Origin: Acidobacteriota bacterium
GTDB taxonomy: Bacteria > Acidobacteriota > Terriglobia > Acidiferrales > UBA7541
Reading direction: 5' to 3'
Length of the DNA: 64,000 nt
Assembly: GCA_003167215.1 (NCBI GenBank)
Contig: PMTV01000014.1
Span: 174,287-238,286 of the forward strand
The position numbers and the translations under genes were made by a program. Position 1 is the stretch's first letter; every line of letters starts with the position of its first letter. Below, one piece after another: positions 1 through 8,844 of this stretch. The notes below the pieces were generated by a model. The model searched no databases and was not told the DNA's origin. It saw only the letters and a program-made list of their open reading frames with translations.

Positions 1-740
1 CCGGCTTTCTGCGAGACTTCTTCGAATGTTCCGTCGCCGCGGTTGTGATAGAGCAAGTCGGTTTCGCCCATCATGCCCCAGGGACCGCACTGCACGACGA
101 TGCCGCGAAATTTGCAGGAGCCGAATGCAGCGACGTTGGCGAGGTCCACGTGAACGTACCGCGCGACGAAAATATCGACGAAGCCGTCTTTATCGTAGTC
201 CGCCCACGCGGCGCCTGTCATGAAGCCGCTTCCCCGGACGCCGGCTTTGTCGGTGACATCTTCAAAAGTGCAATTGCCACGGTTACGGTAGAGCGCATTG
301 CCGCCATAGCCGGTGACGAATATATCGGGCAATCCATCGTTGTCAAAATCGGCGACGGCAACGCCCATGCCCCAGCCCTTGCGGGTGAGCCCTGCTTGCT
401 TTGTGATGTCCTCAAATTTCAGTGGGGCGGATTGGCGGTAGAGCGTGATCATCGGGTCGCCGCCCTGTCTGTAGCGATCGACGGTCGAGCCATTGACGAC
501 CAAGGCCGAGAGGGTGCCGCTATTATCGCAATCAATAAAGCCGACGCCACCGCTCATCGATTCGACAATGTACTTCTTGTCTGGTGAGGAGATGTGGGGG
601 ATGGTGAGGCCGGCACGCGCCGCTATTTCCTCAAAAATCGGCACCGGCGCGCGAGGTTTGCCGGTTTGCGCACGGGTCCCGATACATAACAAGCCGATAA
701 ACAGGAATTGGAATGTTTTCTTCGTGGGCCGTAGTCTCAA
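1..740 (-). CDS. FG-GAP/VCBS repeat protein (CRTAC1/UnbV-like), N-terminal part
   Basis: This is the N-terminal 246 residues of a secreted beta-propeller-type protein; the rest lies beyond the left edge. A hydrophobic segment (TFQFLFIGLLCIGTRAQ) looks like a signal peptide. It is followed by FG-GAP calcium-binding repeats with typical motifs such as ADFDNDGLPDIFVTGYGG and ADYDKDGFVDIFVARY, and a CTFEDVTDKAGV linker of the ASPIC/UnbV type. No ATG is available. The frame opens after the TAG that ends the LuxR gene, so the TTG at 738-740 is the best start, without a clear Shine-Dalgarno site. It is in the same frame and orientation as the LuxR fragment upstream, 27 bp away. Its function is unknown beyond a likely role in envelope or extracellular binding. 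Confidence 0.8.
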   Translation of the reverse strand, partial: MRLRPTKKTFQFLFIGLLCIGTRAQTGKPRAPVPIFEEIAARAGLTIPHISSPDKKYIVESMSGGVGFIDCDNSGTLSALVVNGSTVDRYRQGGDPMITLYRQSAPLKFEDITKQAGLTRKGWGMGVAVADFDNDGLPDIFVTGYGGNALYRNRGNCTFEDVTDKAGVRGSGFMTGAAWADYDKDGFVDIFVARYVHVDLANVAAFGSCKFRGIVVQCGPWGMMGETDLLYHNRGDGTFEEVSQKA

Positions 741-767
741 TTCAAGTGATGTGCGAATCGCCTCTGG

Positions 768-1136
768 CTAGGAATCGGCCGCGCCGCTAGGTCTTTCCTG
801 CAAGCAATAAAGCACTAACTCGACGCGAGAAGAAACTCCCAGCTTGTCGAAAATGCGAAAAAGGTAGTTCCTTACCGTATGTTCGCTCAGTTTCAGATGG
901 ACCGAAATCTCGCGGTTGGTCATCCCTTCCGCAACCTGACGCACCACCGATTCTTCGCGCTTCGAAAGCAGATCAATTCCACGAGCGTCCTGCCAGCGCA
1001 TCGGCATCGTCAAGCTGAGCGCTTCAAGAATATAACCGAGCTGCTGGCTATTTGCCCACACCTGTCCTTGATGGACGGAGGCTTTGCGTCCATCTAAGGC
1101 TGTACGATCCCGTTGGACCGTTGAAAATTCATTCAA
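768..1136 (-). CDS. LuxR/NarL-type DNA-binding regulator, lacking its receiver domain
   Basis: The last 75 residues are a complete GerE/LuxR helix-turn-helix (LLSKREESVVRQVAEGMTN, then LSEHTVRNYLFRIFDKLGV), which binds DNA. The preceding part (SVHQGQVWANSQQL) matches the linker that normally follows a CheY-like receiver in NarL-type response regulators. Upstream of that the homology stops: the first 20 or so residues are read from sequence antisense to the neighbouring glycosyltransferase. A normal member has 200-280 residues; this one has 122. The receiver has therefore probably been lost by a deletion near 1081-1095. It may still make a receiver-less DNA-binding protein, or it may be a pseudogene. 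Confidence 0.65.
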   Translation of the reverse strand: MNEFSTVQRDRTALDGRKASVHQGQVWANSQQLGYILEALSLTMPMRWQDARGIDLLSKREESVVRQVAEGMTNREISVHLKLSEHTVRNYLFRIFDKLGVSSRVELVLYCLQERPSGAADS

Positions 1137-2083
1137 AGCCGATCCCGCGCTTGGGTGGCGTCGCGATCACTCTAGCTTTTGCCGCTGGGATAAGCCTTGC
1201 GGGGCATCTCTTCCAAATCCGGGTCTGGCCTTTCTTTGCGGCGCTGATCTTGATTTGGGCTGCGGGGCTCACTGACGACATTCGGGGACTCTCGCCAACT
1301 TTACGGCTCGCAGCTCAAGTTGGCGGTGCGATTTCGCTCTGGTCCGGAGATTGGCGATTGCCCTGGCTCACTGGGCCCGTCAATCTAGCCGCCTCTTGCG
1401 TGTTGATGGCGCTCTTCATCAACTCGTTTAATTTTCTTGACGGGTCCGACGGTCTATGCGCCGGGGTCACGGGAATCATCGCAGCTGCATATCTCATATT
1501 CCCCGGTTTCACACTCAGCCTTCTAGGAACGACAGTGGCGTGGAGTTTACTGGGCATCTGTTTTGGATTCTTGGTTTTCAACTTCCCTCCCGCGGGTATT
1601 TTCATGGGGGATTCGGGGAGCACCGTCCTGGGATTTGGCATCGCGTTTCTTGCATTTGATTTCTATCGCATGAACGCTCTAGGTGGGCATCGCCTTGCGC
1701 TTGCTTTCCCGCTGCTGATGGCCTCGCTGCCGTTGCTCGATGGAATTCTGACCATCCTCCGCCGGCTGCACTCAAGGCATTCGCTTTCACTCGGTGATCG
1801 TCGGCATTACTACGATTTATTGTTGCGGCTGAACTGGTCGCCACGAAATGTGGTTTTGGCAACCTATGGACTGACCGCGGGGATGTGCATCATTGCATGG
1901 CTTGTTCTTAGAAGCGATTTCACACCGGCTTTTTTGCTGTGCGCCACCACCATCGGTGCATTAGTGGTCGCCGCTCTGCGGCTCGGATCTCTTCGAATGA
2001 ACGAAAAGTTACGCCCTCGCTTCGATCAGCGCAACATGGAAGATGGCGGCAGGAGTTTGCGAAACGTTCTTAGGTCTGACTAA
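1052..2083 (+). CDS. WecA/MraY-family polyprenyl-phosphate sugar-phosphate transferase, 5' truncated
   Basis: This is an integral membrane enzyme that would transfer a UDP-sugar phosphate to undecaprenyl phosphate, starting a surface polysaccharide. Visible family motifs are KIHSKPIPRLGG, the acidic pair in GLTDDIRG, NSFNFLDGSDGL, FMGDSGST, and a final His-rich loop ending SLGDRRHYYD. About nine hydrophobic segments remain. WecA proteins start with a transmembrane helix roughly 40 residues before the LYDPVGPLKIH segment. Here that helix is absent, and the TTG-initiated leader up to about residue 15 is antisense to the LuxR fragment. The gene therefore looks 5'-truncated and may be inactive. 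Its 3' end overlaps the convergent giant gene by 14 bp (2070-2083). Confidence 0.7.
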   Translation: MPTPVLDGRRLCVHLRLYDPVGPLKIHSKPIPRLGGVAITLAFAAGISLAGHLFQIRVWPFFAALILIWAAGLTDDIRGLSPTLRLAAQVGGAISLWSGDWRLPWLTGPVNLAASCVLMALFINSFNFLDGSDGLCAGVTGIIAAAYLIFPGFTLSLLGTTVAWSLLGICFGFLVFNFPPAGIFMGDSGSTVLGFGIAFLAFDFYRMNALGGHRLALAFPLLMASLPLLDGILTILRRLHSRHSLSLGDRRHYYDLLLRLNWSPRNVVLATYGLTAGMCIIAWLVLRSDFTPAFLLCATTIGALVVAALRLGSLRMNEKLRPRFDQRNMEDGGRSLRNVLRSD

Positions 2084-5000
2084 TGATGATCGCACGCGTA
2101 CCGCGCCGGCTGCGATCCTTCGGCGTGGATTGTTTTTGAATGTTTCCCAGCGCAACCAGCAACCTGCGCAGCTTGGCTCGCTCCTCGAGGTCCATTTCCA
2201 CCACCTCGAACGCGCGCGCCTGCGTGTTCGCATCGCGAACGATGGTTTGCGCTTTCACCGGCTTTTGTCCGGTGTTCAGTTTCATGTTTACCAGGCTGCC
2301 AGGATGCAAACTCTGGTCGCAAATTGCCACACCGCCGCCCAGAGTCAGTTCCGGAATATCCAACCTGCAATTTTCCTTCAGATTTGTGGTCATGCCCGAC
2401 ACGGCGTGTTCCAGCCGCAAGCGCGGGTAGCGTCGTTGCCGTATTGCCGAAGAATTTGGATCCGCGTCGAGCGGCTCAATCGAAAGTTCTGCAACGCTTA
2501 GCCCGCTTCGCGGAATGAAATTGCGTATCCATTCAGGGTCAATTTTCTCCATCGCCTGCGCCGCCACGAGTCTCAATTCGCTCGGATTGGCCCAGCGAAA
2601 TGCCTTGCGGGCCTCGGCGATTTTTCGCAGCACAACTTCCGCGCCCCCGGTGCGAAGGCGGCCAAGCGCTTCAATCGCTTTTAACCGCAGGTATCCCGTG
2701 CCGTCTTTTGGCAAATCGCCTTCAGCCAGCCGCAATAAACGCATGTCCGATCCCTGCTCTCCGCTCATTCCAATCTCATCGATCGCAAGCGGGCGGATCA
2801 GCGCGTCAAGACTATCGAATATCGTCAGGAGCAATCGGCCTCTCTCAGACCCGCCGCTGGAAGAAATCTGCCGCACCACCCTGTCGTGAGTCGTGCGTTT
2901 CCATTCGGACATTCGTCCTGGAAGCACTTCCACTACCAGGTCCGCATCCAGACGCGTCAGAATGCCGATCGCTTCTGTCACTTCTGAGGCGCCGCCCTTG
3001 CGAAGTTGTTCACGTAAATGCTGCAGTCCTTCCGGCCCCAGCACTTCCATCATCGAAATCAATAAATCGCAATCTTCGCGAAATCCGGAACGGCTGAATC
3101 GGCCGGCCAAGTGCTCGGATGCGGGGGCCGGCATGCGTCGCAGAAGATCCGCCAACCCGCTCGGAACACTCCCCGCTTTCAGCGCTTCTTCGATGAACTC
3201 CGGCAAGCGGTTCTCAACTGCAATCCTCGGACGTAGATTGTTCCCCAGACCAGGCCGCTCGGTTTCCACGTACTCCACTAATTCGACAGCGCGCTGGATC
3301 GCCGGGTACGATCGCTTATTGGCCGCTTCCTGCGACAGGCGAACGAATGCCGCGCCTACGAGGCTTTGCAGTTCGGAATCCCGCTCTTCGGCAAGTTGAA
3401 CGCCCACCTTGCGGATTGTTTCCACCAGCAACCGTTCATCACTCTTCGCGTAAAGTCCTGCCAGTTCGGAAAGACCCATGGAAGTCTGGCGTCGCTGCTC
3501 GGGCGATTTGTTCGTGATGCAATTCGCATAATTGCGCAGCGTATTCTCTGCCGCTTCCTTTTCACCGCGTTCCGTCAATCCTTCCACGTATTCCCGGATC
3601 TTCGCAGGAGGAACGCACCAGGCCTCGGGAGATTCGAGCACAGCTTTCTTCTTCTCATCTCCCACCTGAGCCCAAAACTGCTGAGCCAGAAGGTCCACGT
3701 GAGACTGCACTTCGATTCCATGGCGACTCATCTTCTCTTCATACACGCCCAAAATCTTTCGCAAGCCGTCCAGCTCCAGGCTCATTTCGTCTAGCACTTG
3801 ACGCACCGCGTTTACTTCGATGTCCCCTTTCTCGTAACTTTCCAGCGCGAAACGGACGGCGATGTGTTCCGCAAGCTTCATAAGCGTAGGTTTGTCCGAC
3901 GTTTCCGATGGCGCTTGCGCAGCCAGCGCCGACAATGCTTGGCTCACCGTAAAGCGAGCGCGCCGCGGCAGCGTGGATAGTCGCGATTGAAATGAAGCTG
4001 GATCAATTCTGTCTTTGGATGAGTCCGTCGTCCGGGCAATCTGCGCAAGAACCTGCAAAATTCCTTTTAATTCATCTTCATGCAAAGTCATGAGCCCGGT
4101 TTCTACAGCCATTGAACCGGCGGTGCCGCGCGCGGAACGGCTGCCGCGAATTCCAGCCGTTGCGTTTCCCCAACGGCTCACCTCGCCGGGTTCCGAACTG
4201 CCTGATTCGGGCACTTTCCAAATGTTTGGGCCGGATCCACCTGTGTTTCGGGCACCCGCGCCACGGTTCCCGCCTCCGCCCTGTCCCGCTGGAATGCTGC
4301 CAACAGAACCGGAAGGCGAAGAACCCGATCCACTGCTTCTATCGCTTCGGCCTGGACCACCGGGCCCGGAGCCTGCTCCGCCAGAACCTGCGCCACGCGT
4401 CGAACCGATGTCACTTCCGCCCCGCGCAGCATGTCCCGGAGCTACCGGGATCGCTTCCCCGCTGAGCCCACGCGCGTTCGATCCGGATTCCGTGGAATTT
4501 TCTTTGTTGAGCCAAAACCCGCCGGCATTGGGATCAAGGGGAGCGCCCTCTTCGCTGCCTCCAACAATATTCCAAGTGCCGAAGTCGCTGGAGCGGCTTT
4601 CGCTTGCTAAATTTGATCCGTGAACAGGAACTCCGCCGCTGATGCGCGCTCCCGATCCTTGTCCCTCGCTCGACGATTGCTTCGAACTGTCTTTGTTAAA
4701 CCAAAAGCCGCCGGCGTCCGGTTCCAAAGCTGCTCCACCGCCATCGCCGCCGACGATGTTCCACGTTCCGGCGCCAGACGATCCGCCGCTCTCGGCTCCG
4801 CCTTGCGAACCGCCCACGGAACTGACCGGACCTGACATGCGAACACCATCAGCACCCGGCTCACCGTGACCTGCAGGAATCCCTCGAATTATTTCCGATG
4901 AGTCGCCTGCGTAATATCCGGGACCACCGCCATATCCGCTCGTGCCTCGCCCGTCTCCTCCGCGCGACTCGGAACCGCCGCCGCGACCGGAACCAGACCC

Positions 5001-5762
5001 CTCGAAACTATTTCCGGAGCCGCTGCCGCCGCTCCTATCTCCGCTTCCACCGCCATTGCCGGAACCACTGCCGCCGCTGCCGTCTCCGCCTGATCCGCTA
5101 CCGCTGTTGCCGTCGCCGGAACCGTCCCCGCCCAGGCCGCCAGCCCTCGGCCCGCTCCCAGACCCAGACCCTTTTGTTCCTTCCGCGGCAATGATCAACT
5201 GCAAAAGTCTCTCAGGATCGTTGAAGAGTTCGTCGGATTTTTCGGAATTCAAACCCAGCGTGCGCGCAGCAAGTTGCGCCGCAATTGTGGATTTGGCGAC
5301 TGCGGAGTCAGCCGGCACAAAACACACTTCGTTCACGTGGATGTGCGGATCGCCTTGCAACGCAGTTTTCAATTGTTCGGCTAGTTGCACCGGCTTTGCG
5401 CCAGTGCCGGTGGGGAAAGCACGCACGAACCGTGCCAGACTTGCCTGTGTTACTTTCGGGGAAAAGTGAATGCTGGCGATGCCCGCGGACGAGAGCATCT
5501 TTGCAAAACTCTTCTCCGCCGCTGCCGATTCCAATGGTGTGCCGTCGAGCAGGAGTTGATCCCCTGACACGCCCAGCAGAACGCCGGCTTCATTCTCCGA
5601 GCCTGAGCCGAGCGCGGTGCGCAGCTCGCTCCAGCCGGTTTCGAATTGCTTTACCGTGCGCGGGTGACCAAAATCGTACATCCGCGCGAATTTCAACAAA
5701 ATGTTGAGGCTGCGCACGAAAGCGCGGGCCGCTGCGGGCCGAGTGTTGGAATTTGTGGCCAT
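2070..5762 (-). CDS. Large Gly/Ser-rich protein with helical repeats and a PilZ-like C-terminus
   Basis: This is a 1230-residue protein with no signal peptide. Residues 1-170 form a folded helical domain (FVRSLNILLKFARMYDFGHP, then LLGVSGDQLLLDGTPLE) of a type I associate with Acidobacteriota signalling proteins. Residues 200-540 are very rich in Gly and Ser and contain a duplicated unit (GTWNIVGG...DAGGFWFNK and GTWNIVGG...NAGGFWLNK) about 63 residues apart. Residues 545-1100 look like HEAT-type alpha repeats. The last 110 residues resemble PilZ: RRYPRLRLE gives the RxxxR motif, but the second motif (ELTLGGGVAI) lacks the usual Ser, so c-di-GMP binding is doubtful. It is probably cytoplasmic and a scaffold; the function is unknown. 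A 17-bp motif upstream is shared with the PilZ-like/TonB gene. Confidence 0.85.
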   Translation of the reverse strand: MATNSNTRPAAARAFVRSLNILLKFARMYDFGHPRTVKQFETGWSELRTALGSGSENEAGVLLGVSGDQLLLDGTPLESAAAEKSFAKMLSSAGIASIHFSPKVTQASLARFVRAFPTGTGAKPVQLAEQLKTALQGDPHIHVNEVCFVPADSAVAKSTIAAQLAARTLGLNSEKSDELFNDPERLLQLIIAAEGTKGSGSGSGPRAGGLGGDGSGDGNSGSGSGGDGSGGSGSGNGGGSGDRSGGSGSGNSFEGSGSGRGGGSESRGGDGRGTSGYGGGPGYYAGDSSEIIRGIPAGHGEPGADGVRMSGPVSSVGGSQGGAESGGSSGAGTWNIVGGDGGGAALEPDAGGFWFNKDSSKQSSSEGQGSGARISGGVPVHGSNLASESRSSDFGTWNIVGGSEEGAPLDPNAGGFWLNKENSTESGSNARGLSGEAIPVAPGHAARGGSDIGSTRGAGSGGAGSGPGGPGRSDRSSGSGSSPSGSVGSIPAGQGGGGNRGAGARNTGGSGPNIWKVPESGSSEPGEVSRWGNATAGIRGSRSARGTAGSMAVETGLMTLHEDELKGILQVLAQIARTTDSSKDRIDPASFQSRLSTLPRRARFTVSQALSALAAQAPSETSDKPTLMKLAEHIAVRFALESYEKGDIEVNAVRQVLDEMSLELDGLRKILGVYEEKMSRHGIEVQSHVDLLAQQFWAQVGDEKKKAVLESPEAWCVPPAKIREYVEGLTERGEKEAAENTLRNYANCITNKSPEQRRQTSMGLSELAGLYAKSDERLLVETIRKVGVQLAEERDSELQSLVGAAFVRLSQEAANKRSYPAIQRAVELVEYVETERPGLGNNLRPRIAVENRLPEFIEEALKAGSVPSGLADLLRRMPAPASEHLAGRFSRSGFREDCDLLISMMEVLGPEGLQHLREQLRKGGASEVTEAIGILTRLDADLVVEVLPGRMSEWKRTTHDRVVRQISSSGGSERGRLLLTIFDSLDALIRPLAIDEIGMSGEQGSDMRLLRLAEGDLPKDGTGYLRLKAIEALGRLRTGGAEVVLRKIAEARKAFRWANPSELRLVAAQAMEKIDPEWIRNFIPRSGLSVAELSIEPLDADPNSSAIRQRRYPRLRLEHAVSGMTTNLKENCRLDIPELTLGGGVAICDQSLHPGSLVNMKLNTGQKPVKAQTIVRDANTQARAFEVVEMDLEERAKLRRLLVALGNIQKQSTPKDRSRRGTRAIIISQT

Positions 5763-5814
5763 AGATATGGGGCTAGAACCCCGCCTCTACAGGAAAGTAT
5801 GTAGGTTAGGGACT

Positions 5815-5831
5815 GGCGCTGCAATGGTACG
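5815..5831 (-). promoter_or_regulatory. Upstream motif shared with the PilZ-like/TonB gene
   Basis: On the plus strand this reads GGCGCTGCAATGGTACG. It lies 52 bp upstream of the start codon of the 1230-residue gene. The same motif, with 15 of 17 bases identical, lies 75 bp upstream of the TonB fusion gene at 15452-15468, in the same orientation. It could be a regulator site or part of a promoter. No function is shown by sequence alone. Confidence 0.25.
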
Positions 5832-5895
5832 GATGTCGTGATTAGTACTAACGGTTGGGCTATAAATATCGTAGGCGAGAGGTAATAGGAAGAGC

Positions 5896-6594
5896 CTAGC
5901 GCCCGCGCCGTCTTTTCAACCATCCTTCTAACTCTTTGATATCACTCAGGATAGTTAAAGCTCCCAGCTCGCGGAGTCGGGTACCACGCTGGCGGCGTTC
6001 TTCGCTCCGGCGAGGCAGAATACCCACAAACGGCATTTTCGCAGCCTGAGCGGCAAGAGCATCATCCACATTGTCTCCCACGTACAACGCGTTCCCCGGA
6101 TCGCGGCCATTCAAAATCTGCAACAGACCATCTGGAGCCGGCTTTGGCCGCTTCACATTTTCTACGCTGACTATCCCATGGAAAAAAACCCGGCATCTGC
6201 AGCGATCCAAAGTGTAATCAAGTTCCCGTCGGATCCGGCCGGTAAAGATATAGAGCTCCGCAAGTTTTGAAAGGCACCGCAAATTCGCAGCCGGCAGCAG
6301 CCATTTTTCTCGCGTCACATTTCCTTTGCCGTTCTTACCCCAGTAAATTTCCACAAACTTGCCCTTCACCTCGTCGTATTCGATCTTCTTTCCGAGCGCA
6401 TTTACCCAAGCTGTGGACAGTTTCCAGTCGTCATTGAACCCCGGTCGATTTTTCCAGCGATGGAGTTCCCGGCGAGTGACTCTCTTGCCCACAAAGAATT
6501 TCACAGTTTCAAGCGTTGTGCGTTGAAACGAGCCTCGCGTGTCCACCAGAACGCCGTCCACGTCGAAAATAATCACAGCGGGCTGGAATGTCAT
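5896..6594 (-). CDS. HAD-superfamily phosphatase (subfamily IA, TIGR01548-like)
   Basis: This is a cytoplasmic haloacid-dehalogenase phosphatase of 232 residues. Motif I is IIFDVDGVLVDT near residues 8-19, with the nucleophile Asp and the acid Asp. Motif II is the Thr in YIFTGR, motif III the Lys in KRPKPAPDG, and motif IV the acidic pair in YVGDNVDDALAA. The cap insert (LHRWKNRPGFNDDWKLS) resembles the TIGR01548 group, whose members often sit with histidine biosynthesis genes. No his genes are adjacent here, so the substrate is not identifiable. It lies 49 bp downstream of the arginase-like gene on the same strand and may be co-transcribed with it. Confidence 0.85.
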   Translation of the reverse strand: MTFQPAVIIFDVDGVLVDTRGSFQRTTLETVKFFVGKRVTRRELHRWKNRPGFNDDWKLSTAWVNALGKKIEYDEVKGKFVEIYWGKNGKGNVTREKWLLPAANLRCLSKLAELYIFTGRIRRELDYTLDRCRCRVFFHGIVSVENVKRPKPAPDGLLQILNGRDPGNALYVGDNVDDALAAQAAKMPFVGILPRRSEERRQRGTRLRELGALTILSDIKELEGWLKRRRGR

Positions 6595-6643
6595 GGACTG
6601 GGAGTGTGGAATATCAAGTTCGATTTACTGGTATGCGACTCGT

Positions 6644-7813
6644 TTAGGAAGTTGATCCGTCTGATTCGCCGGAAGATGCCGCTCGCCCGACGTCGTGGCC
6701 GCCGGAATCGGATTCGCCGGAATCCGGCTCGTTCTCAGTGTCGAGCGAATCAGAGGACCAGGCCTCTCCTGCCTTCGCAGAGGTCAAGACCGGCTCGTCG
6801 ATTCCGTCTGCGGGTGCGGCACTTTCCGCAGAAGGCTTTGGTGCAGACGCGCTTGCGGGGGAAAGATCGGGAACCGGAGCCGCTGCCGCCACCGCATTCA
6901 ACGCGTCCAGTCTCGCGCCAAGCACTTCAGTCAATAAATCGATAATCAATTTCGCGCCGCGCCCGTCCGAATCTTTTGCCGGGTTGTAAGCAGTTACTTC
7001 CATCGCCGCAAGATGTTTCTGCTGCAGGAACACTAGAAGAGCCTCGCGAACCTCTTCGATAGTCAAGCCGCCGACGCCGGGATAATTTGTCGCCTGAAAG
7101 TCTGCGATCACGTCCACATCGAAGTGCAACAAGAATTCGTAGCCATTTCCGCGAATTCGATCGACCGCTTCTTGTGCCGCCGCTTTCGCGCCCATGCGCT
7201 TCACGTCTTTCGCCAGGTATCGCCGGAGCGGCGATCGCCTAAGCAACTCCTCTTCGGCGGGACCGAGACGCTCCACTCCAAACAGCGCGAGGTCTGGCTC
7301 GCGCACTAAAGGTGGCTCACCCCAAAATCGCACAAGCTCCGGAGCGCCGCGGGCAGTCAAATGCGAAACAACCATGCCATCTAGGCAGCCCGATGGCGTC
7401 GTAGCCGGCGTGTTCAAATCGGCATCGCGGTCCATATAAATCATGCCCACATGGCGAAAATAACGGCGCACCCCTGCTACTGCGGCCAGCGCGACAGAGC
7501 AATCCCCTCCTAGAATCAGTGGAAGCGCCCCGGATTTAACGGCCAGCTCGACGCGCGGCTTTAGCGCCTCGATTGCGGCAAGTACTCTCGGAAGATTACG
7601 TGCACGGGGACTGTCGTTGTCGGGTTTGTATTGCTGGGGAGGATCATCGCCAAGATCATTTACGACGTAACCAATCGAGTTTAGTTTCTCGGTTAATCCC
7701 GCTGCACGCAATGCAGCAGGCCCTCCCTCGTGCCCGAGCGACATTGCGGCCGCGCTTGTGGGCGCGCCGAGGAGTGCGATCTTATTCGGCTGGCGGACTA
7801 CTTTAACCGCCAC
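6644..7813 (-). CDS. Arginase/agmatinase-fold protein with altered metal ligands
   Basis: This has the ureohydrolase fold (arginase, agmatinase, formiminoglutamase) over residues 10-300. The family's six Mn ligands come from GGDHS, DAHxD and DxD. Here the segments read GGDCS (Cys105 for His), DRDAD at 128-132 (Asp130 for His) and FDVDV at 231-235. Four of six ligands are kept and both His are replaced. The substrate loop is ATTPSGCLDGM. A Ser/Gly/acidic tail of about 85 residues follows the catalytic domain and is unusual for the family. A canonical arginase exists elsewhere in the window (62912-63823), so this paralogue may use another substrate or metal, or be non-catalytic. Confidence 0.8.
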   Translation of the reverse strand: MAVKVVRQPNKIALLGAPTSAAAMSLGHEGGPAALRAAGLTEKLNSIGYVVNDLGDDPPQQYKPDNDSPRARNLPRVLAAIEALKPRVELAVKSGALPLILGGDCSVALAAVAGVRRYFRHVGMIYMDRDADLNTPATTPSGCLDGMVVSHLTARGAPELVRFWGEPPLVREPDLALFGVERLGPAEEELLRRSPLRRYLAKDVKRMGAKAAAQEAVDRIRGNGYEFLLHFDVDVIADFQATNYPGVGGLTIEEVREALLVFLQQKHLAAMEVTAYNPAKDSDGRGAKLIIDLLTEVLGARLDALNAVAAAAPVPDLSPASASAPKPSAESAAPADGIDEPVLTSAKAGEAWSSDSLDTENEPDSGESDSGGHDVGRAASSGESDGSTS

Positions 7814-7860
7814 TCAAGAGCTCCTTAGGCTTTTCTTACCGGCATCCGACTGTCGACGGT

Positions 7861-8844
7861 TTATTGCGCCACCGGATTCTGCCGCGCTGCAAGTTCCGGC
7901 GGCAACGTAAAGCGCACGTCTTCGCGAATTAGGTCGAGATCGCGGTGATTCGTAAATCCGAAATTCGAGAGCCGCTGGCTCACTTGCTCCACCAGAATCT
8001 CCGGAGCCGACGCGCCGGCCGTCAATCCCAGAGTGGTCACTCCTGTGAGCCAGGAAGCGTCTATATCGTTTGAATCTTCGATCAAACGCGCCGCCACGCC
8101 CGCGCGCTTCGCTACTTCCACAAGCCGGTTTGAATTCGAGCTGTTCGCCGAGCCCACCACGAATATCAACTCCACTTCGCGCGTCAACGCTTCTACTGCT
8201 TCTTGACGATTTTGCGTCGCGTAGCAGATGTCGTCCGAAGCAGGTCCGACGATAGTCGGGAACCGCTGGCGCAGGCGCGCAACTATTTCCTGCGTGTCGT
8301 AGAGCGATAGGGTCGTCTGCGTGAGGAATGCGAGGCGATTCGGGTCCTGCACCTCGAGTCGGTCCACTTCCTCGACGCTGCCCACAACCAGAGTCTGCTC
8401 CGGAGCTTCTCCCGAGGTTCCGACGATTTCCTGATGATCGCGATGGCCGATCAGAATCAGCGTGCGCCCTTCGCGCGCAAATTTCAGAGCTTCCAAGTGC
8501 ACCTTCGTCACCAGCGGGCAAGTGGCATCAATGACGCGCAACTGCCGCTCCTGCGCTTCCGTGCGGACCCGCGGTGGCACCCCGTGAGCGCTGAAAACAA
8601 GCACAGCGCCGACCGGAACTTCATCAATCGATTCCACGAAGATTGCGCCGCGGCGCCGCAGCTGATCCACCACATAGCGGTTATGAACGATTTCATGATG
8701 AACGTAAACCGGGCGGCCGTAAGCTTCGAGCGCGAGCTCTACGATGTCCACCGCGCGAACCACGCCCGCACAGAATCCGCGCGGCCGGACGCGCACCAGC
8801 GTCTTGCCCCCGTTCGTCGTGCCTTGTATATTCGTTAAGGTCAA
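7861..8844 (-). CDS. ispH: 4-hydroxy-3-methylbut-2-enyl diphosphate reductase
   Basis: IspH (LytB) performs the last step of the MEP isoprenoid pathway, reducing HMBPP to IPP and DMAPP with an iron-sulfur cluster. The three cluster Cys are visible in RGFCAGVVRA, DATCPLVTKV and DDICYATQNRQ. The catalytic Glu lies in GHRDHQEIVG and the substrate-binding Ser/Asn in GSANSSNSNRL. The length of 327 residues is usual. The start is a TTG at 8842-8844 behind a good Shine-Dalgarno (GGAGAG, 4-5 bp spacing). It ends 47 bp before the arginase-like gene, so one transcript could carry ispH, the arginase-like gene and the HAD gene. Confidence 0.95.
   Translation of the reverse strand: MTLTNIQGTTNGGKTLVRVRPRGFCAGVVRAVDIVELALEAYGRPVYVHHEIVHNRYVVDQLRRRGAIFVESIDEVPVGAVLVFSAHGVPPRVRTEAQERQLRVIDATCPLVTKVHLEALKFAREGRTLILIGHRDHQEIVGTSGEAPEQTLVVGSVEEVDRLEVQDPNRLAFLTQTTLSLYDTQEIVARLRQRFPTIVGPASDDICYATQNRQEAVEALTREVELIFVVGSANSSNSNRLVEVAKRAGVAARLIEDSNDIDASWLTGVTTLGLTAGASAPEILVEQVSQRLSNFGFTNHRDLDLIREDVRFTLPPELAARQNPVAQ

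Noticed and set aside
45-587. 180-codon open frame on the plus strand at the left edge.
   Set aside because: The opposite strand codes FG-GAP repeats with strong motifs, so this frame is its shadow.
4890-5160. Repetitive GC-rich DNA that could suggest a tandem repeat or array.
   Set aside because: It is Gly/Ser codon repetition inside the 1230-residue gene, with no regular spacer or conserved repeat unit, so it is not a CRISPR array.
7814-8521. 235-codon frame on the minus strand overlapping ispH.
   Set aside because: IspH in another frame of the same strand has all three cluster Cys; this frame is compositionally biased with no motifs.
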